A stretch of DNA of 17,141 bases from DASVDK01 sp036381125 [NCBI: Thermodesulfobacteriota bacterium] (GTDB taxonomy: Bacteria > DASVDK01): contig DASVDK010000203.1 of assembly GCA_036381125.1 (NCBI GenBank), positions 1 through 17,141 of the forward strand. The letters are read 5' to 3'. The stretch's first letter is position 1. Each line of letters opens with the position of its first letter. Shown piece by piece: positions 9,099 to 15,574 of the stretch. The position numbers and the translations under genes were made by a program. The notes beneath the pieces were generated by a model. The model worked only from the letters and a program-made list of their open reading frames with translations. It had not been told where the DNA came from and did no database searches.

Positions 9099-10268
9099 TC
9101 AGAGCCTGGCCGCCTTCCTGAGCTCCGCGGCCTTGTCCGTCTTCTCCCAGGTAAACGGCGCCTCCTCGCGGCCGAAGTGGCCGTACGCCGCGGTGCCCTT
9201 GAAGATGGGACGGAGGAGGTCGAGGTGGGTGATGATCTGCCGCGGCCTGAGGGGGAAGTGCTCGCGGACGAGCCCGGCGATGTCGGTCTCCGAGATCTTG
9301 CCGGTGCCGAAGGTGTTGACGCTCACCGAGACCGGCTCGGCGACGCCGATGGCGTAGGCCACCTGGATCTCGGCCTGGTCGGCGAGGCCGGCCGCGACGA
9401 TGTTCTTGGCCACGTAGCGGGCCATGTACGCCGCCGAGCGGTCCACCTTGCTCGGGTCCTTGCCGCTGAAGGCGCCGCCGCCGTGCCGCCCCATGCCCCC
9501 GTAGGTGTCCACGACGATCTTGCGCCCTGTGAGCCCGCAGTCGCCCATCGGGCCGCCCACGACGAAGCGGCCGGTGGGGTTGATGTAGAACCGGGTCTGC
9601 TTGTCGAGCCACTCGCCCGGGACGACCTTCTTGACGACCTCCTCGATGATCCCCTCCTTGATGGTCGTCGAGGAGACGTCGGCCCGGTGCTGCGCCGACA
9701 CGACCACGGTGTCGACCCGGAGCGGCCGCCCGGTGGCGCGGTCGTACTCGACGGTGACCTGGCTCTTGCCGTCCGGCCGCAGCCAGTCGAGGACGCCCTT
9801 CTTGCGGGCCTCGGCGAGGCGGTGGCAGATCCGGTGGGCGAAGGCGATGGGCATCGGCATCAGCTCGGGGGTCTCCCGCGTGGCGAAGCCGAACATGAGC
9901 CCCTGGTCGCCCGCCCCCTGCTCGTGGTCGGGCCGATCGTCGACGCCCATGGCGATGTCGGGCGACTGCTTGTCGATGGAGGTGATGACCGCGCAGGTCT
10001 CCCAGTCGAAGCCCATGGACGAGTCGCAGTAGCCGATGTCCTTGATCGTCTGGCGGACGACGTCCGGCATGTGGACGTACGCGCTCGTCGTGATCTCGCC
10101 CGCGATGACCGCCATGCCCGTCGTGACGAGCGTCTCGCAGGCGACGCGCGCCCGGGGATCCTGGGCGAGGATGCCGTCGAGAATGGCGTCCGAGATCTGG
10201 TCGGCCACCTTGTCCGGGTGGCCCTCCGTGACCGACTCGGAGGTGAAGAGAAAAGTGTCCTTGGCCAT
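9099..10268 (-). CDS. metK: S-adenosylmethionine synthetase
   Basis: This 389-aa enzyme makes S-adenosylmethionine from methionine and ATP; the E. coli enzyme is 384 aa. The N-terminus [20 protein letters not shown] (8-27) carries the ATP-binding His17. Both family signatures are present: GAGDQG (118-123) and [12 protein letters not shown] at 10268 is chosen because [13 protein letters not shown] is the standard start and an AAGGTGA Shine-Dalgarno sequence precedes it by about 11 nt. The open frame runs on to 10397, but that stretch is the leader and contains the -10 box. It is first in the methyl-cycle run metK-ahcY-metF, with its own promoter and a structured leader. Confidence 0.97.
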   Translation of the reverse strand: MAKDTFLFTSESVTEGHPDKVADQISDAILDGILAQDPRARVACETLVTTGMAVIAGEITTSAYVHMPDVVRQTIKDIGYCDSSMGFDWETCAVITSIDKQSPDIAMGVDDRPDHEQGAGDQGLMFGFATRETPELMPMPIAFAHRICHRLAEARKKGVLDWLRPDGKSQVTVEYDRATGRPLRVDTVVVSAQHRADVSSTTIKEGIIEEVVKKVVPGEWLDKQTRFYINPTGRFVVGGPMGDCGLTGRKIVVDTYGGMGRHGGGAFSGKDPSKVDRSAAYMARYVAKNIVAAGLADQAEIQVAYAIGVAEPVSVSVNTFGTGKISETDIAGLVREHFPLRPRQIITHLDLLRPIFKGTAAYGHFGREEAPFTWEKTDKAAELRKAARL

Positions 10269-10291
10269 CGGCGTGCTGTCACCTTCTGTGT

Positions 10292-10313
10292 GGGTCCCGC
10301 CTCGGGCGGGCCC
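10292..10313 (-). promoter_or_regulatory. metK leader hairpin 2, just before the Shine-Dalgarno
   Basis: On the minus strand, GGG-CCCGCC (5' arm) pairs with GGCGGG-A-CCC: a 9-bp stem with one bulged A and a CGA loop. It ends about 7 nt before the AAGGTGA ribosome binding site of metK. It could influence ribosome access or act as the alternative partner of hairpin 1. Confidence 0.45.
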
Positions 10314-10333
10314 GGTGAATGGGAGGCATACGC

Positions 10334-10358
10334 AAAACGGCCGGCGCGGGACCGGCCG
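10334..10358 (-). terminator. metK leader hairpin 1 with U-tract (attenuator-like)
   Basis: On the minus strand, CGGCCGG (10358-10352) and CCGGCCG (10344-10338) form a perfect 7-bp GC stem with a 7-nt loop, followed at once by TTTT (10337-10334). This is the layout of a short intrinsic terminator, placed between the metK promoter and the metK start codon, so it may attenuate the operon. The T-run is short, so the termination strength is uncertain. Confidence 0.45.
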
Positions 10359-10387
10359 CAGGCAGAGGACGGATGGACCAACCGCGG

Positions 10388-10416
10388 ATTGAAACACCCG
10401 GAAGGGGGGCTGTCAA
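10388..10416 (-). promoter_or_regulatory. metK promoter (sigma-70 type)
   Basis: On the minus strand a perfect -35 box TTGACA (10416-10411) is followed after exactly 17 nt by TTCAAT (10393-10388), a 4/6 match to TATAAT. Transcription would start near 10381, giving a leader of roughly 110 nt before metK. It is the clearest sigma-70-type promoter in the window and fits a gene needed at high level. Confidence 0.7.
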
Positions 10417-10447
10417 CGCGAAAAAGGGCCTGGGGAGGGGAGCTTGC

Positions 10448-10482
10448 GACCGGGCCGTCGGTGCCGGCCGGCCCGCCCGGTC
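10448..10482. terminator. GC hairpin between the TauE-like remnant and the metK promoter
   Basis: GACCGGGC (10448-10455) and GCCCGGTC (10475-10482) are perfect 8-nt inverted arms around a 19-nt GC-rich centre. It lies just past the last stop codon of the TauE-like remnant and just upstream of the metK -35 box. It could insulate metK from read-through, but no T-run is present. Confidence 0.35.
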
Positions 10483-10484
10483 GG

Positions 10485-10901
10485 TCACGCGCCGCCCGAG
10501 GCGGACGCGATCGCGCTCCGGATCATGGACAGCCCGCCGACGACGACCAGGATCTCCATGAACGCGGAGCCCCATCGCGAGCGCCCTCAGGCCGACGGCG
10601 GCGTCGGACACGAGGAGCGCGGGGCCTGCCAGGCCGGCGCCGAGGAGCATCGGGACCCGCAGGATCCCGGCGCCGACCGTCACGCGGCTCAGGAACCCGA
10701 AGGCCGCACCGAAGGCAAGCAGGCTCCAGGTGCCCGGGACGAGCCGCTTGCCGGCCATGTCGCGCCGCAGCGGGACGGAGAGCACGAGGACGGCCCCGAG
10801 CAGCGCCTGGATATCAGCACCGACAGGACGGGGATCACCGCCCTGGCGCCGATGATCGGGGTACGGACGACCGCGGGCGCGCGGGCGTCGCGCCGCGTCA
10901 C
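10485..10901 (-). pseudogene. Remnant of a TauE/SafE-type permease (frameshifted)
   Basis: The remnant is pieced together from three reading frames on the minus strand. VVRTPIIGARAVIPVLSVLI (frame 1, from a GTG at 10901 overlapping the previous stop) passes into ADIQALLGAVLVLSVPLRRD near 10812. It continues through FGAAFGFLSRVTVGAGILRV and VPMLLGAGLAG, and after a frameshift near 10565 ends as MEILVVVGGLSMIRSAIASA with a stop at 10485. The order of hydrophobic segments and the C-terminal piece resemble the second half of TauE/SafE (DUF81) anion exporters of about 250 aa. At least two frameshifts and the missing first half mean it cannot make a working transporter. The family call is by eye and moderate. 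Confidence 0.5.
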
Positions 10902-11137
10902 CTGATCTCGTTGAAGTAGTGGAGCCGACCGGTGTGGCAGCGCATCGTGCGCCACTCGATCGGCGTGGAGTCGAGACCGCAGGCCGTCCGCTCGACCTCG
11001 AGGATCGGGGTCCCCGCCGGCAGCCCCAGCAGCCTCGAGTCCTCCGCGGAACACTCGACCGCGCGGACCCTCTCCTCGACCCGCACGATCAGGACCCGCA
11101 CTGCTGCTCCATGATCATCGGCTCGTCGGCCCCCCAC
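10898..11137 (-). pseudogene. C-terminal (UTRA) fragment of a GntR/HutC-family regulator
   Basis: The readable segment VRAVECSAEDSRLLGLPAGT-PILEVERTACGLDSTPIEWR and its tail RLHYFNEIR look like the end of a UTRA ligand-binding domain, as found at the C-terminus of GntR/HutC-type repressors. The DNA-binding winged helix and most of the UTRA domain are missing. Upstream, the residues ADEPMIMEQQCG sit in another frame, which suggests a frameshift near 11105 as well as 5' truncation. The fragment begins right at the stop codon of the AtzG-like gene, so the rearrangement junction is probably there. It was probably the regulator of the decayed catabolic/transport block around it. Confidence 0.6.
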
Positions 11138-11332
11138 TCAGAAGTCCTCCTTCGGGTAGACCGGCGCGATGGGGTCGGTCCGGTCCATCTCGGCCCCGAG
11201 GGCCTCCTCCACCTGCTCCATGGCGGTCAGCCACGACGAGAGGCGGATCGCCACGTTCTCCAGCTCGTCCTCGGGGATCACGAGCCCCTGGACCGCGGCC
11301 AGCGTCGTCACCTGCTCCTTCGTGAGCGTCAT
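11138..11332 (-). CDS. AtzG/GatC-like small subunit of an amidase
   Basis: A 64-aa protein starting MTLTKEQVTTLAAVQGLVI and ending DRTDPIAPVYPKEDF. The size, the helical ELENVAIRLSSWLTAMEQVE middle and the DP.APVY.KEDF tail resemble AtzG (DUF4089) and GatC, small proteins that wrap around an amidase-signature partner and stabilise it. It lies 22 nt downstream of the amidase gene on the same strand, as atzG-like genes lie next to atzE-like ones. The ATG at 11332 gives the family length. The partner's substrate is not known, so this could equally be a subunit of an amide, ureide or carboxybiuret-type hydrolase. It appears intact, although the sequence just beyond its stop is wreckage. Confidence 0.75.
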   Translation of the reverse strand: MTLTKEQVTTLAAVQGLVIPEDELENVAIRLSSWLTAMEQVEEALGAEMDRTDPIAPVYPKEDF

Positions 11333-11354
11333 GCCGTGCCTCCTGCTCGCGCCG

Positions 11355-12797
11355 TCATGCCGCGGTCCTCGAGAGGTCGGGGTGCCGCGTGTGCCAGGGG
11401 GTGGCCTGCTCGTACGCGTGGGCGATCCGCAGCACGACCGCCTCTCCGAACGGCCTGCCGGCGATCTGCAGCGCGAGCGGCAGGCCGTCCGTGCTGAAGC
11501 CGGCCGGCACCGAGATCGTCGGCACGTTGGACAGGCTGAACGGGTAGGTGCTGATCCGCCGCTCGATGAGGCGCGTCGCGACATCCTCGACCGACTCCAC
11601 CTTCTCCTGCATCGCCTCGATCCGCTTCGGCGGCGTGACGGTGGTCGGGCTGAGCAGCCCGTCGTACACCCGCAGCGCGTCGAGCACCTGGCGGCGGACG
11701 ATCACCCGCGCCCGCATGGCGCGGTTGTAGACGGTCGCCGGGACCAGGCAGGCGGCGGCGAGCCGGGTGCGCGTGCCGCGGTCGAAGGCGTCCCAGCGGG
11801 TCCGCAGGTACTTCCTGAGGAACATGGTGGCGACGTCCGCGTCGGCCGTCAGCAGTTGCAGCGGAACGGCGAACTTGACGTAGGGGAGCGAGACCTCCTC
11901 GACCGCCGCCCCGAGGTCCCGGAGGACGGCGATCGCCCGCCGCATCGCGTCGACCACCTCGGGGTGGACGTGCCGGGCCCAGGCGATCTCCCGGACGACC
12001 GCGAGCGTCATGCCTCGGAGGTCGCTCCGGAGATGGTCGACGTAGCGGGGCACGGGGCGCGCGCTGGACAGCGGGTCGCGCGGGTCGTGGCCCGCGATCG
12101 CCTCGAGCACGAGGGCGCAGTCGGCGACCGTGCGTGTCAACGGACCGATCGTGTCGCTGGTATAGGACTCCATGACGCCGCCGTACCGGCTGACCCGGCC
12201 GTACGTGGGGCGCATCCCGACGACGCCGTTGCACGACGCCGGCCCCCGGATGGAGCCGCCGGTGTCCTCGCCGAGGGCGAACGAGCAGAGACCGGCCGCC
12301 GGCGCGATCCCGGAGCCGCTCGAGGAACTCGACGGCGTGTGCGCCAGGTTCCAGGGGTTCCTCGGCTGCCCGTAGGGGAAGTCGATCGTTCCCCCCTTGC
12401 CGAACTCGTGGAGGTTGTGCTTGCCGAGCAGGATGGCGCCCTGCTCGCGCAACCGCTCGATCACGGTCGCGTCGTGATCGGGCATCATCTCCTCCGGCCG
12501 GAGGACGCGCGTGCCGAGCGTCGTCGGCACGCCCTTGACGTGGATCTGGTCCTTGACCCCGTAGGGGAGACCGTGAAGCGGCCCCCGGTAGCGCCCCTTC
12601 GCGATCTCCGCTTCGGCCGCCCTCGCCTCGCGGAGCGCGCTCTCCTCGCAGACGGTGATGTAGGACCGCAGCTTCCCGTCCCACCGCCGGATGCGATCGA
12701 GGTAGACCTGGACCAGCTCCACCGGCGAGAGGCGTCGCTCCCGGATCAGCCTGCCCTGCTCCGCGCAGCTCAGGAATGCGAGTTCCTCGGCGTTCAT
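11355..12797 (-). CDS. Amidase-signature hydrolase (GatA/AtzE-like)
   Basis: A 480-aa amidase-signature enzyme. The Ser-cisSer-Lys triad can be placed: Lys82 in GVKDQIHVKG, cis-Ser158 in TPSSSSSGSG and nucleophile Ser182 in GEDTGGSIRGPASCNGVVG, with the usual 24-residue spacing between the serines. The two glycines that normally precede the cis-Ser (GGSS) are both serine here (156-157). The downstream PTYGRVSRYG and SNVPTISVPAGF are typical. The ATG at 12797 is preceded by GAAGGAG. Its small AtzG-like partner follows by 22 nt, which favours an AtzE-type hydrolase over tRNA amidotransferase, since no gatB is near. It lies between transporter and regulator remnants, so it may be the surviving core of a catabolic operon. 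The substrate is unknown. Confidence 0.9.
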   Translation of the reverse strand: MNAEELAFLSCAEQGRLIRERRLSPVELVQVYLDRIRRWDGKLRSYITVCEESALREARAAEAEIAKGRYRGPLHGLPYGVKDQIHVKGVPTTLGTRVLRPEEMMPDHDATVIERLREQGAILLGKHNLHEFGKGGTIDFPYGQPRNPWNLAHTPSSSSSGSGIAPAAGLCSFALGEDTGGSIRGPASCNGVVGMRPTYGRVSRYGGVMESYTSDTIGPLTRTVADCALVLEAIAGHDPRDPLSSARPVPRYVDHLRSDLRGMTLAVVREIAWARHVHPEVVDAMRRAIAVLRDLGAAVEEVSLPYVKFAVPLQLLTADADVATMFLRKYLRTRWDAFDRGTRTRLAAACLVPATVYNRAMRARVIVRRQVLDALRVYDGLLSPTTVTPPKRIEAMQEKVESVEDVATRLIERRISTYPFSLSNVPTISVPAGFSTDGLPLALQIAGRPFGEAVVLRIAHAYEQATPWHTRHPDLSRTAA

Positions 12798-12859
12798 GAC
12801 TCTCCTTCCGACGCGACGACGGCCGGGTCTTCCGTACGGGACGCCCGCGCCGGCCCGCC

Positions 12860-13361
12860 CTACGCCGCGGCGCCGGCGGCCCTGCGCCGTCGGACGGCCC
12901 GCATCAGGGCCGGCTGGAGCAGCGAGAGGATCAGCAGCCAGGAGCGGATCAGCTCGCTCTCGACCATCCGGCCGAGCAGGAGCCCCACGACCGTCGGCGC
13001 GACCGGGTACTGATAGCGCTTCATGACCCGGCCCAGGACCGCGAAGACGAAGAGCGTGATCGGGGCCGACTGGTCCCCGGAGACGGCGCAGGAGCCGAGG
13101 GCAGCCAGGACGATCACCGACGGGATCATGATCGAGAGCGGCACCCGCACGATGTTGCCGGCGCCGATGAGGAGCACGGCCTGCGCGATGTTGCCGAAGA
13201 CGATCGTGTAGACGACGTCCATGTTCTGGGTGATGAACTGCGGCCCCTCGGTGACGTTGTGCATCGCGAACGCCGCCAGGAGCCCGGATCCGGATCGGCG
13301 CGCTTCGCCACGGCGTAGGCGATCAGGTTGCTCGCCGAGGCGCCGACGCCCGGCACGGCAA
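12860..13361 (-). pseudogene. Remnant of a tripartite tricarboxylate transporter large permease (TctA)
   Basis: Two out-of-frame pieces of one TctA protein remain. The first, FAVPGVGASASNLIAYAVAK (about 13361-13290), matches the conserved GxLPGAGATIASFxAYxxAK region. The second, beginning GLLAAFAMHNVTEGPQFITQ and running to the stop at 12860, matches the protein's C-terminal quarter, including YPVAPTVVGLLLGRMVESEL. The roughly 60 residues normally between them (the EGVAAPEAANNA to LGIPG block) are missing, and the frame changes at about 13281-13290, where a GGATCCGGATC direct duplication lies. The N-terminal part, about 350 residues, is absent too. TctA is the roughly 500-aa, 12-TM channel that works with TctB and the binding protein TctC; neither is seen here. 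Confidence 0.75.
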
Positions 13362-13382
13362 ACCCGTCGCCTCGCGACGGGT
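13362..13382. repeat. Inverted repeat at the broken end of the TctA remnant
   Basis: ACCCGTCG (13362-13369) and CGACGGGT (13375-13382) form a perfect 8-bp stem around a CCTCG loop. It lies exactly where recognisable TctA sequence stops. No T-run follows on either strand. It may mark the rearrangement junction. Confidence 0.4.
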
Positions 13383-13442
13383 CAACGCCGCCCGGCCGCC
13401 GGTCCGATCGACGCGCGGGGCTCGGGGTCGCATCCCGATGTC

Positions 13443-13464
13443 TTGCATCTTTTAGCGGATGCAA
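13443..13464. promoter_or_regulatory. Inverted repeat TTGCATC-N8-GATGCAA, possible operator
   Basis: Perfect 7-nt arms (13443-13449 and 13458-13464) flank an 8-nt AT-rich centre, in a patch visibly less GC-rich than its surroundings. It lies upstream of the TctA remnant and downstream of the sigma-54 activator gene. The spacing fits a dimeric repressor site such as that of a GntR-type protein, and a GntR/UTRA remnant lies in the same decayed block. The rest of 13383-13555 shows no gene. Confidence 0.35.
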
Positions 13465-13504
13465 TCTACGACGCGGCGATTCCCGCGGTCAACGCCGCTC
13501 TATC

Positions 13505-13555
13505 GGCGGCGCCCGGCCGGCCGGGGCAGGCGGCGCCCGGCCGGGAGCCGGCGCC
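13505..13555. repeat. Tandem GC-rich 16-mer and hairpin behind the sigma-54 activator gene
   Basis: GGCGGCGCCCGGCCGG occurs at 13505-13520 and again at 13529-13544. The second copy also forms a 9-bp stem with one bulge with GCCGGCGCC, ending next to the activator's stop codon at 13556. This is a plausible transcript-end structure for the minus-strand gene, although no T-run follows. Confidence 0.45.
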
Positions 13556-14932
13556 TCAGACCTCGCGGTCGAGCCGGTACTGCGCGATCTTCCGGTTGAG
13601 CGTCGTGCGGGCGATCCCGAGCCGCTCGGCCGCCTCGCCCTTCACCCACTGCGTCGCCCGGAGCGCCCGCAGGATGTGCGCCCGCTCGACCGCCTCGACC
13701 ACCTCGGCCAGGGGGCGCAGGCCGGTCCCGACCGTCTCGTCGGCGCCCGGCAGCCGGACGTGCTCGGCGTCGATCGGCCCGCCGGCCGCGTAGACGAGGG
13801 CGAGGTGGAGCACGTTCTCGAGTTCCCGCACGTTCCCGGGCCACTCGTAGGCCATGAGCGTGCGCAGCGCGCGCGGCGTGACGGCCGGCGGCGGCCCGCC
13901 GCCGGCCCCCCGGGCGATGCGGGCGAGGAGGTGCGGCACGAGGTACCGAAGGTCGTCGAGGCGGTCGCGCAGCGGCGGGACGTGGATCGTCGCCACGGCG
14001 AGCCGGTGATAGAGGTCCTCCCGGAACCGCCGCTCGCGGACCGCCCGCCGGATGTCCTCGTTGCAGGCGGCGATGAAGCGCACGTCGATGCGCGCCTGCC
14101 GCGTGCCGCCCACCGGCCGAACCGCCTTCTCCTGGATCGCGCGCAGCAGCTTGGCCTGGCAGGTGCCGGTCAGGTCGGTGACCTCGTCGAGGAAGGCGAC
14201 CCCGCCGTCGGCCTCGACGAAGAGCCCGCGCTTGTTGTGCTTCGCGTCCGTGAAGGCGCCGGCCACGTACCCGAAGAGTTCCGACTCGAGCAGGTGGGGT
14301 TCCAGGTTGGCGCAGTTCAGCGACACGAAGGGCGCGCGACTGCGACGGCTCAGGGCGTGGATCGCCCGGGCGACCCCCTCCTTGCCGACCCCGGTCTCGC
14401 CGGTGACGAGCACGTTCAGGTCGGCCGCCGCGAACGTGCGGACCTGCTCGTAGACGGTCCGCATGGCCGCGCTGCGGCCGACGAGGCCCGGGACCTCGTC
14501 GGCCGCCGGCCCGTCGGCCGGCGGCGCCGCACGCTCGCGCCGGCCGCGGCGATCGTCGTCGAGGAGCCGCTCGAGCTTCGCCAGCAGCTCCTCCACGCGG
14601 AACGGCTTGTCGGAGAAGGCGTCCACGCGGGCCTCGACCAGCTCCCTCAGGAGCGCCTCGTCCGCGTACGCCGTGAGGAAGAGGACGGCCGTGTCGAGGC
14701 CCCGCGTGCGCATCTCGCGCAGCACCTCGCGCCCGGAGAGCCGCGGCATCCGGTCGTCGAGCACGACGACGTCGACCGACCGCGAGTCGAGCCGCGCGAG
14801 CGCCGCCTCGCCGGAGGCCACCGCCTCGGCTTCCCACCCCCGGTCCTCGATGGCCACGGTCAGCGACTCCCGAATGCCGGCGTCGTCGTCCACGACGAGG
14901 ATCCGCTTACGGGCGACAGGCGCGAGCGACAT
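13556..14932 (-). CDS. NtrC-family sigma-54-dependent response regulator (GAFTDA variant)
   Basis: A 458-aa three-domain regulator. The receiver domain (about 8-120) has the acidic VVDDD (13-17), phospho-acceptor Asp59 in VLDDRMP, Thr87 and Lys109. The AAA+ domain has Walker A GETGVGKE (178-185), Walker B VAFLDE (245-250) and the arginine-finger stretch FREDLYHR (303-310). The end carries a Fis-type helix-turn-helix (about 430-455, GEAAERLGIARTTLNRKI). The sigma-54-contacting loop, canonically GAFTGA, reads GAFTDA (225-230). Such proteins remodel sigma-54 RNA polymerase from upstream sites. The ATG at 14932 has GGAG 7 nt before it and starts the receiver directly. No histidine kinase gene is adjacent. 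It diverges from murI, which has a -24/-12 promoter, so murI is its likely target. Confidence 0.93.
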   Translation of the reverse strand: MSLAPVARKRILVVDDDAGIRESLTVAIEDRGWEAEAVASGEAALARLDSRSVDVVVLDDRMPRLSGREVLREMRTRGLDTAVLFLTAYADEALLRELVEARVDAFSDKPFRVEELLAKLERLLDDDRRGRRERAAPPADGPAADEVPGLVGRSAAMRTVYEQVRTFAAADLNVLVTGETGVGKEGVARAIHALSRRSRAPFVSLNCANLEPHLLESELFGYVAGAFTDAKHNKRGLFVEADGGVAFLDEVTDLTGTCQAKLLRAIQEKAVRPVGGTRQARIDVRFIAACNEDIRRAVRERRFREDLYHRLAVATIHVPPLRDRLDDLRYLVPHLLARIARGAGGGPPPAVTPRALRTLMAYEWPGNVRELENVLHLALVYAAGGPIDAEHVRLPGADETVGTGLRPLAEVVEAVERAHILRALRATQWVKGEAAERLGIARTTLNRKIAQYRLDREV

Positions 14933-14942
14933 GGTCCTGCTC

Positions 14943-14960
14943 CGGGACGGGCCCGTCCCG
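14943..14960. promoter_or_regulatory. 18-bp perfect palindrome just upstream of the sigma-54 activator gene
   Basis: CGGGACGGGCCCGTCCCG is a perfect palindrome ending 10 nt before the activator's ATG and touching its ribosome binding site. Its 8-nt half-site CGGGACGG (or complement CCGTCCCG) recurs at 14987-14994 and 15058-15065. This is a plausible binding site for the activator's own Fis-type domain (autoregulation, or an upstream activating site for the divergent operon). It could instead act as an RNA hairpin limiting translation. Confidence 0.5.
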
Positions 14961-15531
14961 ACCGACCGGCGGCGATGCCGGGTGGACCGTCCCGAGGACC
15001 GGGCTTCGCGCAGACGGTTCACGCGATGGAGGAGGACGCTCGCGCGGAGGCGGCCTCCGGGACGGCGAGTCTCGAGCCGCCGTACCGGGAGGCGCGGGCA
15101 GAGCAACGTTCGCTTCTTCGAAGCACCCCTTCTGTAATGCGTGTTGCTCGATCCTACCCGACTGTGGACAGGCCGGGAAGCGAATTCTGGGGAAGGGCGT
15201 GAATGCCCCGTGATCACTGCCGGTTACGCGATCCCGAACCGGCCGCGGCTGCGAACGTCGTCGATCCACCGCATTGCCGAGCGCCGCCTGGCTTGCCCGC
15301 GCGGGCTGGGGCTGTCTCCGGGGTGCCGTCCGCTCGACGCTCGCCCCGGCCGTGTAGCAGGAGGCTCGGTTCGCTCGCCGGCGGTATCGGCGCGCCGCGT
15401 CACGGCTTTCGCGGCGCCGCCCCGCGCCGCCGCTTCACGCCGCTGCACGCCGGCCGGCGCGGCACGGCGCCGCGGCTCCGTTGCCGTCGCGTTTCCGGGG
15501 GGTTGCGCGTCGCCCGACGCCGAATCGCCGA
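14961..15531. other. Long control region between the divergent activator and murI genes
   Basis: No gene could be supported here; the open frames that cross it show no family similarity. It holds two further CGGGACGG half-sites (14987-14994, 15058-15065) and an inverted repeat GAGCAAC/GTTGCTC (15101-15107, 15143-15149). Weak candidate promoters are TTCGCT-N18-TGTAAT on plus (15109-15138) and TTCCCG-N17-TAGGAT on minus (15179-15151), the latter pointing to the activator gene. Short GC palindromes lie at 15411-15420 and 15448-15459. Confidence 0.45.
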
Positions 15532-15547
15532 TGGCACTCCCGTTGCG
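15532..15547 (+). promoter_or_regulatory. Sigma-54 (-24/-12) promoter for murI and the acyltransferase
   Basis: TGGCACTCCCGTTGCG matches the sigma-54 consensus TGGCAC-N5-TTGC at every core base, with the required 10 nt between the GG (-24) and GC (-12) pairs. Transcription should start near 15558. That falls between this site and the Shine-Dalgarno GGAGG (15563-15567), and excludes the ATG at 15548 as a start. A divergent sigma-54 activator gene supports the assignment. Confidence 0.8.
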
Positions 15548-15574
15548 ATGGCCGCGGTCGGCGGAGGGAGCGGC

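Noticed and set aside
10279-10785. 168-codon minus-strand frame across the TauE-like remnant as a real gene
   Set aside because: Only its first 80 or so residues look like permease. The rest is read out of frame after the shift near 10565 and runs into the metK promoter and leader.
13505-13544. CRISPR-like or tandem repeat array
   Set aside because: Only two 16-nt copies, very GC-rich and partly self-complementary; a transcript-end hairpin is the simpler reading.
15448-15459. CGCCGGCCGGCG palindrome as the activator's enhancer site
   Set aside because: The distance to the promoter is suitable (about 100 nt), but such GC palindromes are common by chance here. The repeated CGGGACGG sites are better candidates.
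15203-15574. N-terminal extension of MurI by up to 124 codons, or start at ATG 15548
   Set aside because: The extension has no MurI similarity and crosses the sigma-54 promoter. The GTG at 15575 has the Shine-Dalgarno sequence, and ATG 15548 would lie before the predicted transcript start.
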